Shown: one piece after another, positions 8,328 through 16,096 of the stretch | How positions within the stretch are numbered: the first letter of the stretch is position 1 | Layout: each line of letters starts with the position of its first letter | Source: Streptomyces sp. HUAS YS2 | Lineage (GTDB): Bacteria > Actinomycetota > Actinomycetes > Streptomycetales > Streptomycetaceae | Reading direction: 5' to 3' | NCBI RefSeq assembly: GCF_033343995.1 | Contig: NZ_CP137573.1 | Location: 1,426,001 to 1,490,000 of the forward strand | Length of the DNA: 64,000 nt | Made by a program: the position numbers and the translations under genes | Notes under the pieces: generated by a model | Database searches by the model: none | What the model was told of the DNA's origin: nothing | Seen by the model: only the letters and a program-made list of their open reading frames with translations

Positions 8328-9185
8328 ATGGGACGGGTCACCGAGCGTCGCCGCGTCATACGGATCCGGGGCGGGGTGGAGGCGGGCGCGCGCGCCGACA
8401 CGCTGGTCGCGGAGGAGCCGCTGGAGATCCGGCTGAACGGCCGGCCACTGGCGATCACCATGCGCACCCCGGGCGACGACTTCGCGCTCGCCGCCGGGTT
8501 CCTGGTCAGCGAGGGGGTCCTCGCGGCGGCGTCCGACGTGCGGAACATCGTGTACTGCGCGGGTGCCAAGGACGACGGAACGAACACGTACAACGTGGTG
8601 GACGTGCAGCTCGCGCCGGGGGTCGAGGTCCCGGACATCACGCTGGAGCGGAACGTCTACACGACGTCGTCGTGCGGGCTGTGCGGCAAGGCGAGTCTGG
8701 ACGCCGTCCGCACGACCGCGCGGTTCCCGATCGCGGACGCTCCCCCGGTCGGGCTGACGCCCGCGCTGCTCTCCGGGCTCCCCGACCGGCTGCGGGCCGC
8801 GCAGAAGGTGTTCGACCGGACCGGTGGCCTGCACGCGGCGGCGTTGTTCTCGGAGGACGGCGAACTGCTGGACGTACGGGAGGACGTCGGCCGGCACAAC
8901 GCGGTGGACAAGCTGATCGGGCGGGCGCTGCGGGAGGGGCTGCTGCCGCTGTCGCGGGCGGTGCTGCTGGTGTCCGGCCGGGCGTCGTTCGAGCTGGCGC
9001 AGAAGGCGGTGATGGCGGGAATCCCGGTACTGGCGGCGGTGTCGGCGCCGTCGTCGCTGGCGGTGGAGCTGGCCGCGGAGACGGGGCTGACGCTGGTGGG
9101 GTTCCTGCGCGGGCCGGACATGAACGTGTACGCGGGTGAGCACCGCATCACCCTGGAGGCGGCGGCCTCCACCTCCAGGGGCTGA
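8328..9185 (+). CDS. fdhD: Formate dehydrogenase accessory sulfurtransferase FdhD
   Basis: A 285-residue FdhD homologue. The sulfur-carrying CxxC is in [13 protein letters not shown] (about residues 113-125), and the C-terminal half contains the conserved [15 protein letters not shown] and [12 protein letters not shown] segments. In known systems FdhD moves sulfur from the cysteine desulfurase to the Mo/W-bis-MGD cofactor of formate dehydrogenase. No formate dehydrogenase gene is in the window, so its client is elsewhere. The ATG at 8328 is divergent from fabH. Confidence 0.93.
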   Translation: MGRVTERRRVIRIRGGVEAGARADTLVAEEPLEIRLNGRPLAITMRTPGDDFALAAGFLVSEGVLAAASDVRNIVYCAGAKDDGTNTYNVVDVQLAPGVEVPDITLERNVYTTSSCGLCGKASLDAVRTTARFPIADAPPVGLTPALLSGLPDRLRAAQKVFDRTGGLHAAALFSEDGELLDVREDVGRHNAVDKLIGRALREGLLPLSRAVLLVSGRASFELAQKAVMAGIPVLAAVSAPSSLAVELAAETGLTLVGFLRGPDMNVYAGEHRITLEAAASTSRG

Positions 9186-9213
9186 CGAGGCGCTTCCCTT
9201 CGACACGTCGGGG

Positions 9214-9600
9214 TCAGTTCTTGGGCGGGTCGACCATCTGGAGTTCGAGGGTGGCCGGGGGCGCGGCGATGCCGGGGCCGCCGGCGGCGGTCCAGGCGAG
9301 GATGTCGTCGAGCGCGTCGTCGTCCACGGTGAACCCGATCCAGGCGGCCCGGCCGCCGCGGCGGCGGCCCTCGGTGGAGGGCTGCACGACCACGATGTTG
9401 GCCTGGGCACAGGGGCCGAGGCAGTCGCTGGTGCGGACGACGAGCCGCCCGCCGGAGGCGGCGGCCGCGGCGCGCAGCCGGGCGAGCTGGCCGGCGTGGT
9501 CGGTGCCGGGGTTCTTGCGGGCGTCGCCGCAGCAGCAGCCGCGGCACACGACCAGGCTGCAGGGGCGCGGCCCGAAGGCTCGTATCGGGGGACGGTTCAC
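9214..9600 (-). CDS. Thioredoxin-like [2Fe-2S] ferredoxin domain protein
   Basis: A 128-residue protein with a cysteine-rich N-terminus (CSLVVCRGCCCGDARK, about residues 14-29) and a second cluster, TSDCLGPCAQANIVVVQ, about residues 59-75. This C...C...CxxxC arrangement is the thioredoxin-like 2Fe-2S ferredoxin fold. It probably transfers electrons, but its partner is unknown. The GTG at 9600 overlaps the stop of the isochorismatase-like gene by four bases (GTGA), so the two are coupled. It is convergent with fdhD, 28 bases away. Confidence 0.85.
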   Translation of the reverse strand: MNRPPIRAFGPRPCSLVVCRGCCCGDARKNPGTDHAGQLARLRAAAAASGGRLVVRTSDCLGPCAQANIVVVQPSTEGRRRGGRAAWIGFTVDDDALDDILAWTAAGGPGIAAPPATLELQMVDPPKN

Positions 9601-10118
9601 TCCGGCCCGTCCAGGGTGATCGCGGAGACCGGGGCGACGGTGCCGAGACGCGGGAAGTCGAGCTCGACGGAGGCACGGTGCTCGTCCGCGGTGAACGCGG
9701 TCATGGCGTCCTCGGCGAACACCACGTCGTAGCCGAGGTCGAGGGCGGCGCGGGCGGTGGACTCGACGCCGAGGTTGGTGGCGATGCCGGCGAACACGAG
9801 CGTGGAGACGGAGCGTGCTTCGAGCAGCTCGTGGAGGCCGGTGCGGTGGAACCCGCCGATGGTGCGCTTGACGACGACGGGGTCGCCGTCGTGCACGAGC
9901 GAGGCCACGAGTTCGCTGCCGGCCGGCTGGACGTCGACGTTCGGCCGTTCCACCCGGATGTGGACGACGGGCGCGCCGGCGTCCCGGAAGGCGCCGGCCA
10001 GCCGGTTCGCGGCGGCGACGACGTCGGTCCCGGGACGGGGGGCGAGGGGCAGCGCGACGATGCGTTCCATCAGGTCGACGAGAACGAGCGCGGTGCTGCG
10101 CGGATCGAGTGCGGGCAT
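9597..10118 (-). CDS. Isochorismatase-family hydrolase-like protein lacking the catalytic cysteine
   Basis: A 173-residue protein from the ATG at 10118. The isochorismatase/nicotinamidase fold is clear: ALVLVDLME with the catalytic aspartate (about residue 13), VVKRTIGGFHRTGL with the lysine, and the AGIATNLGVESTARAA loop. In cysteine hydrolases this loop reads TNxCVExTAR; here the cysteine position is glycine. The protein may therefore act like the Cys-independent isochorismatases or be a non-hydrolytic relative. It is translationally coupled to the 2Fe-2S protein. A TACCGT box sits six bases upstream of the ATG. Confidence 0.82.
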   Translation of the reverse strand: MPALDPRSTALVLVDLMERIVALPLAPRPGTDVVAAANRLAGAFRDAGAPVVHIRVERPNVDVQPAGSELVASLVHDGDPVVVKRTIGGFHRTGLHELLEARSVSTLVFAGIATNLGVESTARAALDLGYDVVFAEDAMTAFTADEHRASVELDFPRLGTVAPVSAITLDGPE

Positions 10119-10124
10119 GACAGC

Positions 10125-10130
10125 ACGGTA
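10125..10130 (-). promoter_or_regulatory. -10 box TACCGT
   Basis: On the minus strand TACCGT ends six bases before the ATG at 10118, again suggesting a leaderless transcript. Confidence 0.4.
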
Positions 10131-10218
10131 GCGGGCCCGGTGATCTTCGCGGCGGGGCCCCACCGCGAAAGGAACGGCGTCGCCGACGGCGGGGAGGGCA
10201 CCGCCGCCCCCACGCCCC

Positions 10219-11016
10219 TCACCGGCCGGTCGGATCCTCGGGGTTGCGTCGTTCCGCCGGGGGCAGCAGCAGCACCTCGAGGGCGCGTGCGGTCGCCCGT
10301 GCCTGCGCCAGGTACCAGTCGAGCCGCTCGTCGGTGATCTGCTCCGGGGTCCCCCGGACCGCGAGCGCGAACCGCGCGTGGCCCGCCCGCTCCAGGACCG
10401 GTACCGCCACGGTCCGGACCCCGTGGGCCGACTCGCCGTCGTTGAGCGCGTAGCCCCGCTCCCGTACGCGCTCCAACTCGGCGGTGAGGGCCGGGGGTTC
10501 GACGATCGTCCGCTCGGTGAACGCGTACAGCGGCGGCAGCGAGCGCGGCCCGCCCTCGCCCGCCCTGGGCCACGCCAGCAGCACCTTCCCCAGCGCCGTC
10601 GAGTGCAGCGGTCGGCGCAGACCCACCTTCGGCGTCACCGAACCGCCCGCCACGATCACGACGTGCGGGCCGCTGCGCAGCGCCAAGTCGGCCGTCGCGC
10701 CCGTCCGTTCGGCCAGATCGGACAGCTCGGGCGCCGCCATGTGCAGGCCCCGCTGGTGGTAGGAGAGGCGACCCAACTCCGTGATGGCGGGACCGAGCCG
10801 GTAGCGGGCGGTCCGGGCGTCCTGTTCGAGGAAGCCCGCGCCGAGCAGGGTCCGGGCGAGCCGGTGCGCGGTGGAGGTGGAGAGCCCGAGGCGGCGCGCG
10901 ATCTCGGAGGCGCTCAGGTCGGGCCCGTTGTCGTGGAAACAGTGCAGTACGTCCAGTGCGCGACGGACCGCCTGGGCGCCCGCCGGGGGTCGGACGGTGC
11001 CGGCCTCGGTCGTCAT
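10219..11016 (-). CDS. IclR family transcriptional regulator
   Basis: A 265-residue regulator. An N-terminal winged helix-turn-helix (about residues 12-75, ASEIARRLGLSTSTAHRLARTL) is followed by an IclR effector domain with PLHSTALGKVLLAW and the C-terminal RGTPEQITDERLDWYL. The ATG at 11016 has GGGGAG upstream and is preferred over the longer frame to 11058. It is divergent from the organosulfur operon and separated from it by 201 bases carrying two TCCCAC/GTGGGA-type dyads, so it is the likely local regulator. The inducer cannot be read from sequence; a sulfonate, sulfinate or sulfur-status signal is the natural guess. Confidence 0.9.
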   Translation of the reverse strand: MTTEAGTVRPPAGAQAVRRALDVLHCFHDNGPDLSASEIARRLGLSTSTAHRLARTLLGAGFLEQDARTARYRLGPAITELGRLSYHQRGLHMAAPELSDLAERTGATADLALRSGPHVVIVAGGSVTPKVGLRRPLHSTALGKVLLAWPRAGEGGPRSLPPLYAFTERTIVEPPALTAELERVRERGYALNDGESAHGVRTVAVPVLERAGHARFALAVRGTPEQITDERLDWYLAQARATARALEVLLLPPAERRNPEDPTGR

Positions 11017-11050
11017 CGGTTTCGCTCCCCGTGGTGTCGAGCTCTCACGC

Positions 11051-11065
11051 TCCCACATGCCGGGA
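11051..11065. promoter_or_regulatory. Inverted repeat, candidate IclR operator 1
   Basis: TCCCACATGCCGGGA lies 35 bases upstream of the IclR start. It resembles the better dyad at 11114-11128. The centres are 63 bp apart, about six helical turns. Confidence 0.5.
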
Positions 11066-11113
11066 GCCGAATCAGGTTCCGCACAAGGCCGGAAACACTC
11101 CGTTCACGCACAA

Positions 11114-11128
11114 TCCCACATCGTGGGA
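11114..11128. promoter_or_regulatory. Inverted repeat, candidate IclR operator 2
   Basis: TCCCACATCGTGGGA has perfect six-base arms and a three-base spacer. It lies 90 bases before the leader peptide, where it could control the organosulfur operon and the divergent regulator. Confidence 0.6.
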
Positions 11129-11217
11129 GACGAGTTGTGGGCGGCCGGAACTCCATGGCAGGGTTCCGGCCAACGCGCCACAGCCGGCAGCACCGAACCG
11201 GAGGGAGGAGGGCCACA

Positions 11218-11334
11218 GTGACGAACGGACGACCGACGACGCGGAGTGCGCCCATCGCCTCCCCCGTCACGCCCGGCCTCACCCGACGCCGCCACATCGA
11301 CCTGGCCCGCGTCGCCGGCACCGCCTGTCGCTGA
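11218..11334 (+). CDS. Cysteine-type leader peptide of the organosulfur operon
   Basis: A 38-residue open reading frame from GTG, preceded by an unusually strong ribosome site (GGAGGGAGGAGG, six bases before the start). The C-terminus reads LTRRRHIDLARVAGTACR, which matches the actinobacterial leader-peptide class (R-R-x-H-x-D-L-x-R-V-x-x-x-x-C-R) found ahead of sulfur-assimilation genes. The penultimate residue is Cys. Such peptides are thought to sense cysteine supply through ribosome stalling. The first structural gene begins 213 bases downstream. Attenuator hairpins are not obvious in that GC-rich stretch. Confidence 0.8.
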   Translation: MTNGRPTTRSAPIASPVTPGLTRRRHIDLARVAGTACR

Positions 11335-11547
11335 CCGGCACAGCCCTTCGCCGACACCACGGCCCGCAGGCGAGCTCCGTCGCCCGTGCCGAACCACCGA
11401 CGGTTCTCGCCCGTTCCGGCGCCTCGCGACCGCGCGCATACCCTTCGGCCCTGCGCGTGCCCTCCGGCCGTCACCCGACGTCCCCGCCCGGCGCCGACGC
11501 GCCCCGCTGTCGTTCCCCGACCCCACCACACCCCCGGGAAGCCCTCC

Positions 11548-12573
11548 ATGAAGCCCGCCCGCGTTCCCGACACGCTCTGGTTCACCCGCTGCCCCGTCCC
11601 CACCGCCACCGGCGTCGCCGCCGACCGGGGTTGGCTGGTCGCGGAGTTCGCGCCGGACGGCATCGCCGTCCGCTCGCTCCAGGACGTCGAGTCCGGCGCC
11701 GACCGCGCCGCCCACTTCACCCACGCCCACCCCGGACTCTTCCGTGAGGGCGGCAATGTCCCTGCTCTGTGGGCCCGTTCACGCGGCGAGCGCACCCGGC
11801 TGGTCGGCCTCACCTGGATCGAGGAGCGCCAGGTGGTGCTCGTCGCCCCCGGTTCCCCGGTGCGCGGTGCCGCTGCCCTGCGCGGCCTCCGGCTGGCCGT
11901 GCCCCGCCACTCCGTGCCCATCGACTTCTGGCGGGCGATGGCCGTGCGCGGCTTCGAGGGCGTCCTCGCCTCGGCGGGGTACGGGCTCGGCGACGCCGTC
12001 CTCGTCGACGTACCGGCCGACGGGCACCACGGTCAGTGGGCCGCCGAGCTGGACGCCCTGCGCCGGGGCGAGGTCGACGCCGTCTACGTCAAGGGCGCCC
12101 TCGCCGTCGAGGCCGCCCGGCGCGCCGGCGCCGAGGTGGCCGTCGAGCTCGACGAGCTGCCCGACCCCGCGCACCGCGTCAACAACGGCACCCCTCGCCC
12201 CCTCACCGTCCACCAGGACCTCCTGGACGAGCACCCCGAACTCGTGGCCCGGTTCCTCGCCGTCCTGCTCCGCGCCGCGGACTGGGCGGCCGACGAGCCG
12301 GCCGAGGTCGCCCGGATCCTCGGCGCCGAGACCGGGGCGGGCACCGAGGGCATCACCGGGGCGTACCGGCCCGGCACGCATCGCACGCTCCACCCGGACC
12401 TGTCCGACACACGGCTCGACCTGCTCGCCCGGCAGGAGGAGGCGCTGCGCGCCCACGGTTTCCTGCCCGAGGCGGTGGACGTACGAGCCTGGGCCGACCC
12501 GGAGCCGCTGGGCCGCGCCCGCCTGCTCGCGGCCGCCGCGCCCGCGGAGCCGGCCGCACGGTCCGCCTCGTGA
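11548..12573 (+). CDS. DszB-like sulfinate desulfinase (substrate-binding-protein fold)
   Basis: A 341-residue protein with no signal peptide, starting at ATG 11548. It is easily mistaken for an ABC binding protein, but it carries the active-site pattern of DszB, the 2-hydroxybiphenyl-2-sulfinate desulfinase: CPVP with Cys15, then HFTxxxP with His56 and an RxGG motif with Arg66. In Rhodococcus DszB the corresponding residues are Cys27, His60 and Arg70, with the same ten-residue spacing between His and Arg. DszB removes sulfite from an aryl sulfinate. Here it heads an operon with an Ssu-type transporter and SsuD-like monooxygenase, so a sulfinate or sulfonate as sulfur source is likely. The actual substrate is unknown. 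Confidence 0.8.
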   Translation: MKPARVPDTLWFTRCPVPTATGVAADRGWLVAEFAPDGIAVRSLQDVESGADRAAHFTHAHPGLFREGGNVPALWARSRGERTRLVGLTWIEERQVVLVAPGSPVRGAAALRGLRLAVPRHSVPIDFWRAMAVRGFEGVLASAGYGLGDAVLVDVPADGHHGQWAAELDALRRGEVDAVYVKGALAVEAARRAGAEVAVELDELPDPAHRVNNGTPRPLTVHQDLLDEHPELVARFLAVLLRAADWAADEPAEVARILGAETGAGTEGITGAYRPGTHRTLHPDLSDTRLDLLARQEEALRAHGFLPEAVDVRAWADPEPLGRARLLAAAAPAEPAARSAS

Positions 12574-12633
12574 CAACGCACCCACCCGTACCCCGATCTC
12601 CCGCTTCCCCCCGACCCCCGGAGGACGACCGCC

Positions 12634-13656
12634 ATGCGCCCACTCACCCCGCTCGCCGCCCTGGCGGCCCTCACCACCCTCGCCACCGTCACCGCCTGCG
12701 GCGGCAGCCCCGCCGCGGACGTGTCCGCCGGGCAGGACGGCGGCCGGAAGGGAGCGAAGGGAACGGTCACCGTCCGCATCCCCGACCCCGGCAACTCCGG
12801 TGTCCTCGCCCGCGGCAAGAAGGACGGCAGTCTCGACAAGGCCCTCGCCGCGGTGGGCGCCAAGGTGGCGTGGACCGGCAGCGCCGGTCCGTTCGCGCCC
12901 GCCGCCCAGGCGATGAACGCCGACCAGCTCGACATCGCGACCGGCTCGATCACCTCCGGCATCACCTCCCTCGCCCAGAGCCCCGGCTTCGAGTTCTTCA
13001 CCGCGACCGACCCCGACCCCGTCGGCGAGGGCATCCTCGTCCGCGAGGGCTCGGACATCGCGTCCGTCCAGGACCTCGTCGGCCGCAAGGTCGCCGTCAA
13101 CAAGGGCGGCACCGGCGAGTACCTGCTCCTCAAGGCCCTCTCCAAGGCGGGCATCCCCGCGGACAAGGTCGAGCGCGTCTATCTGCGGCCCGACCAGACC
13201 GCCGCCGTCTTCAACGCCGGCCAGGTCGACGCCTGGGCCGTCTGGTCCACCTATGCCGTCGCCGAGATCGGCGCGGGCAAGGCGCACTTCGTCGCCGACG
13301 GCACCGCCATCGGTTCCGACAACTACAGCCTCAACGCCGTCCGTTCGGAATTCGCGAAGGAGCATCCCGAGGTCGTGAAGGCGCTCTACGCCTACCTCCA
13401 CGAGCAGAGCGCCGCGGAGAAGAAGGACCCGGGCGCCTATCTCAACGTCTTCACCGACGCCGGCCCCACCGCCGTCAACGGCAAGGCCAAGGAGGTCCAG
13501 ATCGCCTTCAGCGCCAAGGGGGGCACCGTCGACCCCATCGGGCCCGAGGACGTCAAGCGGTTCGAGACCGTCGCGCAGTTCTACGCCGACCAGAAGGTCA
13601 CGCCGAGCAAGGTCGACATCGCCGCCCATCTCATCGACATCGAGAAGTTGTCATGA
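12634..13656 (+). CDS. ABC transporter substrate-binding lipoprotein, sulfonate/nitrate/taurine type
   Basis: A 340-residue lipoprotein. The signal sequence ends at the lipobox TVTAC (Cys at about 21). The mature part has the SsuA/TauA-type fold, with NKGGTGEYLLLKAL and the VDAWAVWSTY hinge segment. It presumably captures an organosulfur anion outside the cell. GGAGG lies upstream of the ATG. The stop overlaps the ATG of the permease gene (ATGA), so translation is coupled. Unlike the second binding protein of this operon it has a proper export signal. Confidence 0.9.
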   Translation: MRPLTPLAALAALTTLATVTACGGSPAADVSAGQDGGRKGAKGTVTVRIPDPGNSGVLARGKKDGSLDKALAAVGAKVAWTGSAGPFAPAAQAMNADQLDIATGSITSGITSLAQSPGFEFFTATDPDPVGEGILVREGSDIASVQDLVGRKVAVNKGGTGEYLLLKALSKAGIPADKVERVYLRPDQTAAVFNAGQVDAWAVWSTYAVAEIGAGKAHFVADGTAIGSDNYSLNAVRSEFAKEHPEVVKALYAYLHEQSAAEKKDPGAYLNVFTDAGPTAVNGKAKEVQIAFSAKGGTVDPIGPEDVKRFETVAQFYADQKVTPSKVDIAAHLIDIEKLS

Positions 13657-14501
13657 CGGCCCCGCCACTCACAGAAGCGGCGCACACCGACGGGCTCGTC
13701 ACGCCGCGCCCGCCGGTCCGCCGCGCCCGGTCCCGTACGTACTCCCTCACCGTCCGCGCCCTCGGCCCGGTCGCCCTCCTCGCGCTCTGGTGGGCGTCCT
13801 CCGCCACCGGCCTGCTCACCCCCGACGTGCTCGCCTCGCCCGCGCAGGTCATCGACGCGGTGGGCGAGTTGTGGGGCAACGGGCAGCTGCCCGACGCGCT
13901 CGCGACGTCCCTCACCCGCTCGGGTATCGGCCTCGTCATCGGCCTCGCCACCGGGCTCACGCTCGGCATTACGACCGGCTTCACGCGGCTCGGCGACGAA
14001 CTCCTCGACTCCTCCCTCCAGACCCTCCGCACCATCCCCTTCCTCTCCCTCGTCCCGCTGTTCATGGTCTGGTTCGGGATCAACGAGACCGCGAAGATCC
14101 TGCTCATCGCGGTCGCCACCACCTTCCCCATGTACGTCTCCACCACCGGCGGCGTCCGCAGCACAGACCGCAAGCTGGTCGAGGCGATGCGCAGCTTCGG
14201 GCTCGGGCGGCTCGCGATCGTCCGGCAGGTCGTCCTGCCCGGGGCGCTGCCGTCGCTCCTCGCCGGACTGCGTCTCTCCATGACGCTGAGCGTCATCGCG
14301 CTCATCGCCGCCGAGGAGATCAACGCCACCGAGGGCATCGGCTATCTGATGTCCCAGGCCCAGAGCTACGCCCGTACCGACATCCTCGCCGTCTGCATCC
14401 TCGTCTACGGCCTGCTCGGGCTCACCGCCGACGTCGTCGTCCGCGGCCTGGAAAGGGTCCTGATGCCCTGGCGCACGGCCGGACCGGGAGGCACGAAGTG
14501 A
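13653..14501 (+). CDS. ABC transporter permease, sulfonate type
   Basis: A 282-residue BPD_transp_1 permease. About six membrane helices follow a basic N-terminal tail of about 34 residues. The EAA loop, which contacts the ATPase, is seen as EAMRSFGLGRLAIVRQVVLPGALPSLLAG (about residues 178-206). It overlaps the binding-protein gene by four bases at the start and the ATPase gene by four at the end. Family members closest in architecture are SsuC and TauC. Confidence 0.9.
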   Translation: MTAPPLTEAAHTDGLVTPRPPVRRARSRTYSLTVRALGPVALLALWWASSATGLLTPDVLASPAQVIDAVGELWGNGQLPDALATSLTRSGIGLVIGLATGLTLGITTGFTRLGDELLDSSLQTLRTIPFLSLVPLFMVWFGINETAKILLIAVATTFPMYVSTTGGVRSTDRKLVEAMRSFGLGRLAIVRQVVLPGALPSLLAGLRLSMTLSVIALIAAEEINATEGIGYLMSQAQSYARTDILAVCILVYGLLGLTADVVVRGLERVLMPWRTAGPGGTK

Positions 14502-15232
14502 CCGCCGTACGGGTACGCGGACTGCGCCGGGTCTTCGGTGCCCGCGCCGTCCTCGACGATCTCGAACTCACTGTCGGGCGCGGCGAGTTCCTCGCTCTTC
14601 TCGGAGCGAGCGGCAGCGGGAAGACCACCCTGCTGCGCATCCTCGGCGCGCTCGACGCCGCCGACGGGGGCGATGTCCTCGTCCCCGCCGCCCGCACGAT
14701 CGTCTTCCAGGAGCCGCGGCTCATCCCGTCCACCCGGGTCCTCGGCAATGTGATCGTCGGCCTGCCGCGCGGCGCGGCGACCCGGGAGACCGGCCTGCGG
14801 GCGCTCGCCGAGGTGGGTCTCGAACGGCACGCCGACGCCTGGCCGGCGACCCTCTCCGGCGGCGAGGCCCAGCGGGTCGCCCTGGCCCGCGCGCTGGTAC
14901 GGGAGCCCGAACTGCTGCTGCTCGACGAACCGTTCGCGGCGCTCGACGCGCTGACCCGGCTCCGCATGCAGGACCTGGTCGGCGAACTGCGCCGGATCCA
15001 CCGGCCGGCCGTCCTGCTCGTCACCCACGACGTCGACGAGGCCGTACGTCTCGCCGACCGGGTCGCGGTGCTGCGCGACGGCCGGCTCGTCACCGACGAG
15101 CCCGTCACCGTCCCCCGTCCCCGCGACCCGGGCGACCCGGCGTTCGTCGCCCTGCGTCGCCGTCTCCTCGCCGACCTCGGCGTCCACACACCGGCGGAAA
15201 CCCCCGCCTCTCTCGAAGGAGCGCCCGCATGA
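14498..15232 (+). CDS. ABC transporter ATP-binding protein, sulfonate type
   Basis: A 244-residue ATPase with all nucleotide-binding motifs: Walker A GASGSGKTT (about residues 36-44), Q loop VFQEPRL, signature LSGGEAQR, Walker B LLLLDEPFAALD and the switch THDVDEA. It starts at a GTG that overlaps the permease stop (GTGA) and ends in ATGA overlap with the next gene. It is the energy subunit for the permease just upstream. Architecture matches SsuB/TauB. Confidence 0.92.
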   Translation: MTAVRVRGLRRVFGARAVLDDLELTVGRGEFLALLGASGSGKTTLLRILGALDAADGGDVLVPAARTIVFQEPRLIPSTRVLGNVIVGLPRGAATRETGLRALAEVGLERHADAWPATLSGGEAQRVALARALVREPELLLLDEPFAALDALTRLRMQDLVGELRRIHRPAVLLVTHDVDEAVRLADRVAVLRDGRLVTDEPVTVPRPRDPGDPAFVALRRRLLADLGVHTPAETPASLEGAPA

Positions 15233-16092
15233 CCGTCGTCATCGGTGTCCACCGCAGCAACCCCTCCCTCTACCACCTCTCCCGCCTCGGCTACGCGGAG
15301 GAGGAGCTCGCCGCCCTCGGCAAGACCGTGACCTGGCACCCGTACACCGACGGGGTCCGCACCGGCGCCCTTCTCGCCGAAGGCACCATCGACTTCGGCG
15401 GCACCGGCTCCACCCCGCCCATCACCGCGCAGGCGGCCGGCCACGACATCGTCTACACCGCCGTCTCCGCGCCCCGCCCCGACCACGGCGCGCTCCTCGT
15501 TCCCGAGGACAGCCCGGTCCGTACCGTCGCCGACCTCAAGGGCGGCACCGTCCACCTCGCCGTCGGCTCCTGGCAGACCCACCTGGTCGCGAAGGCCCTG
15601 GACGACGCGGGCCTCTCGTACACCACGGACATCACCCCCGTGCGCGGGAACTCCGGCAGCGAGGAGAAACTGCGCTCCGGCGCGATCGCCGCCTGGGTCG
15701 CGCAGGGCGCCGAGCTGGTCGCCGCCCGACGCGCCGGCGGTCTGCGCACCCTGATCCGCACCGGCGAGGTCATCAGCGACCGGTCCGTCTTCTTCACCCG
15801 CCGCGACCTGGCCGAGCAGCGGCCCGAGGTGGTCGAGGCGCTGACCCGGGCGCTGCGGCGGGCCGACGCGTGGGCCGCCGCCCATCCGCGCGAGGCCGCC
15901 GAGACGGCCGCCGCCGACCAGGGCGGCACGGTGGACGACTGGGAGACCGCGCTGCGCGCGCTGCCCTGGGAGATCGAGGAGGTCACGGAGGCGTTCATCG
16001 CCGAGCAGCAGCTGGCGGCCGACGTCTTCCACCGCACCGGTTTCATCGAGCGCGCGGTCACCGTCGCCGACGCCCTGCCCCGGAAGGCCTGA
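15229..16092 (+). CDS. Second substrate-binding-protein-fold protein, without signal peptide
   Basis: A 287-residue SsuA/NMT1-like protein. It begins MTVVIGVHRSNPS, directly in the first beta strand of the fold, so there is no leader or lipobox. The start is firm: ATG overlaps the ATPase stop and AAGGAG lies eight bases upstream. The N-lobe has GTIDFGGTGSTPPITAQAAG and the C-lobe GAIAAWVAQGAELVAAR. A cytoplasmic binding-protein fold is odd in an ABC operon. It could be an enzyme, like DszB, or an intracellular carrier. It lacks the CPVP motif of the DszB-like protein. Confidence 0.8.
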   Translation: MTVVIGVHRSNPSLYHLSRLGYAEEELAALGKTVTWHPYTDGVRTGALLAEGTIDFGGTGSTPPITAQAAGHDIVYTAVSAPRPDHGALLVPEDSPVRTVADLKGGTVHLAVGSWQTHLVAKALDDAGLSYTTDITPVRGNSGSEEKLRSGAIAAWVAQGAELVAARRAGGLRTLIRTGEVISDRSVFFTRRDLAEQRPEVVEALTRALRRADAWAAAHPREAAETAAADQGGTVDDWETALRALPWEIEEVTEAFIAEQQLAADVFHRTGFIERAVTVADALPRKA

Positions 16093-16096
16093 TCCG

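Noticed and set aside
11335..11547. Attenuator terminator between the leader peptide and the desulfinase gene
   Set aside because: Several weak GC-rich pairings are possible but none forms a clear terminator/antiterminator pair by eye; RNA folding would be needed.
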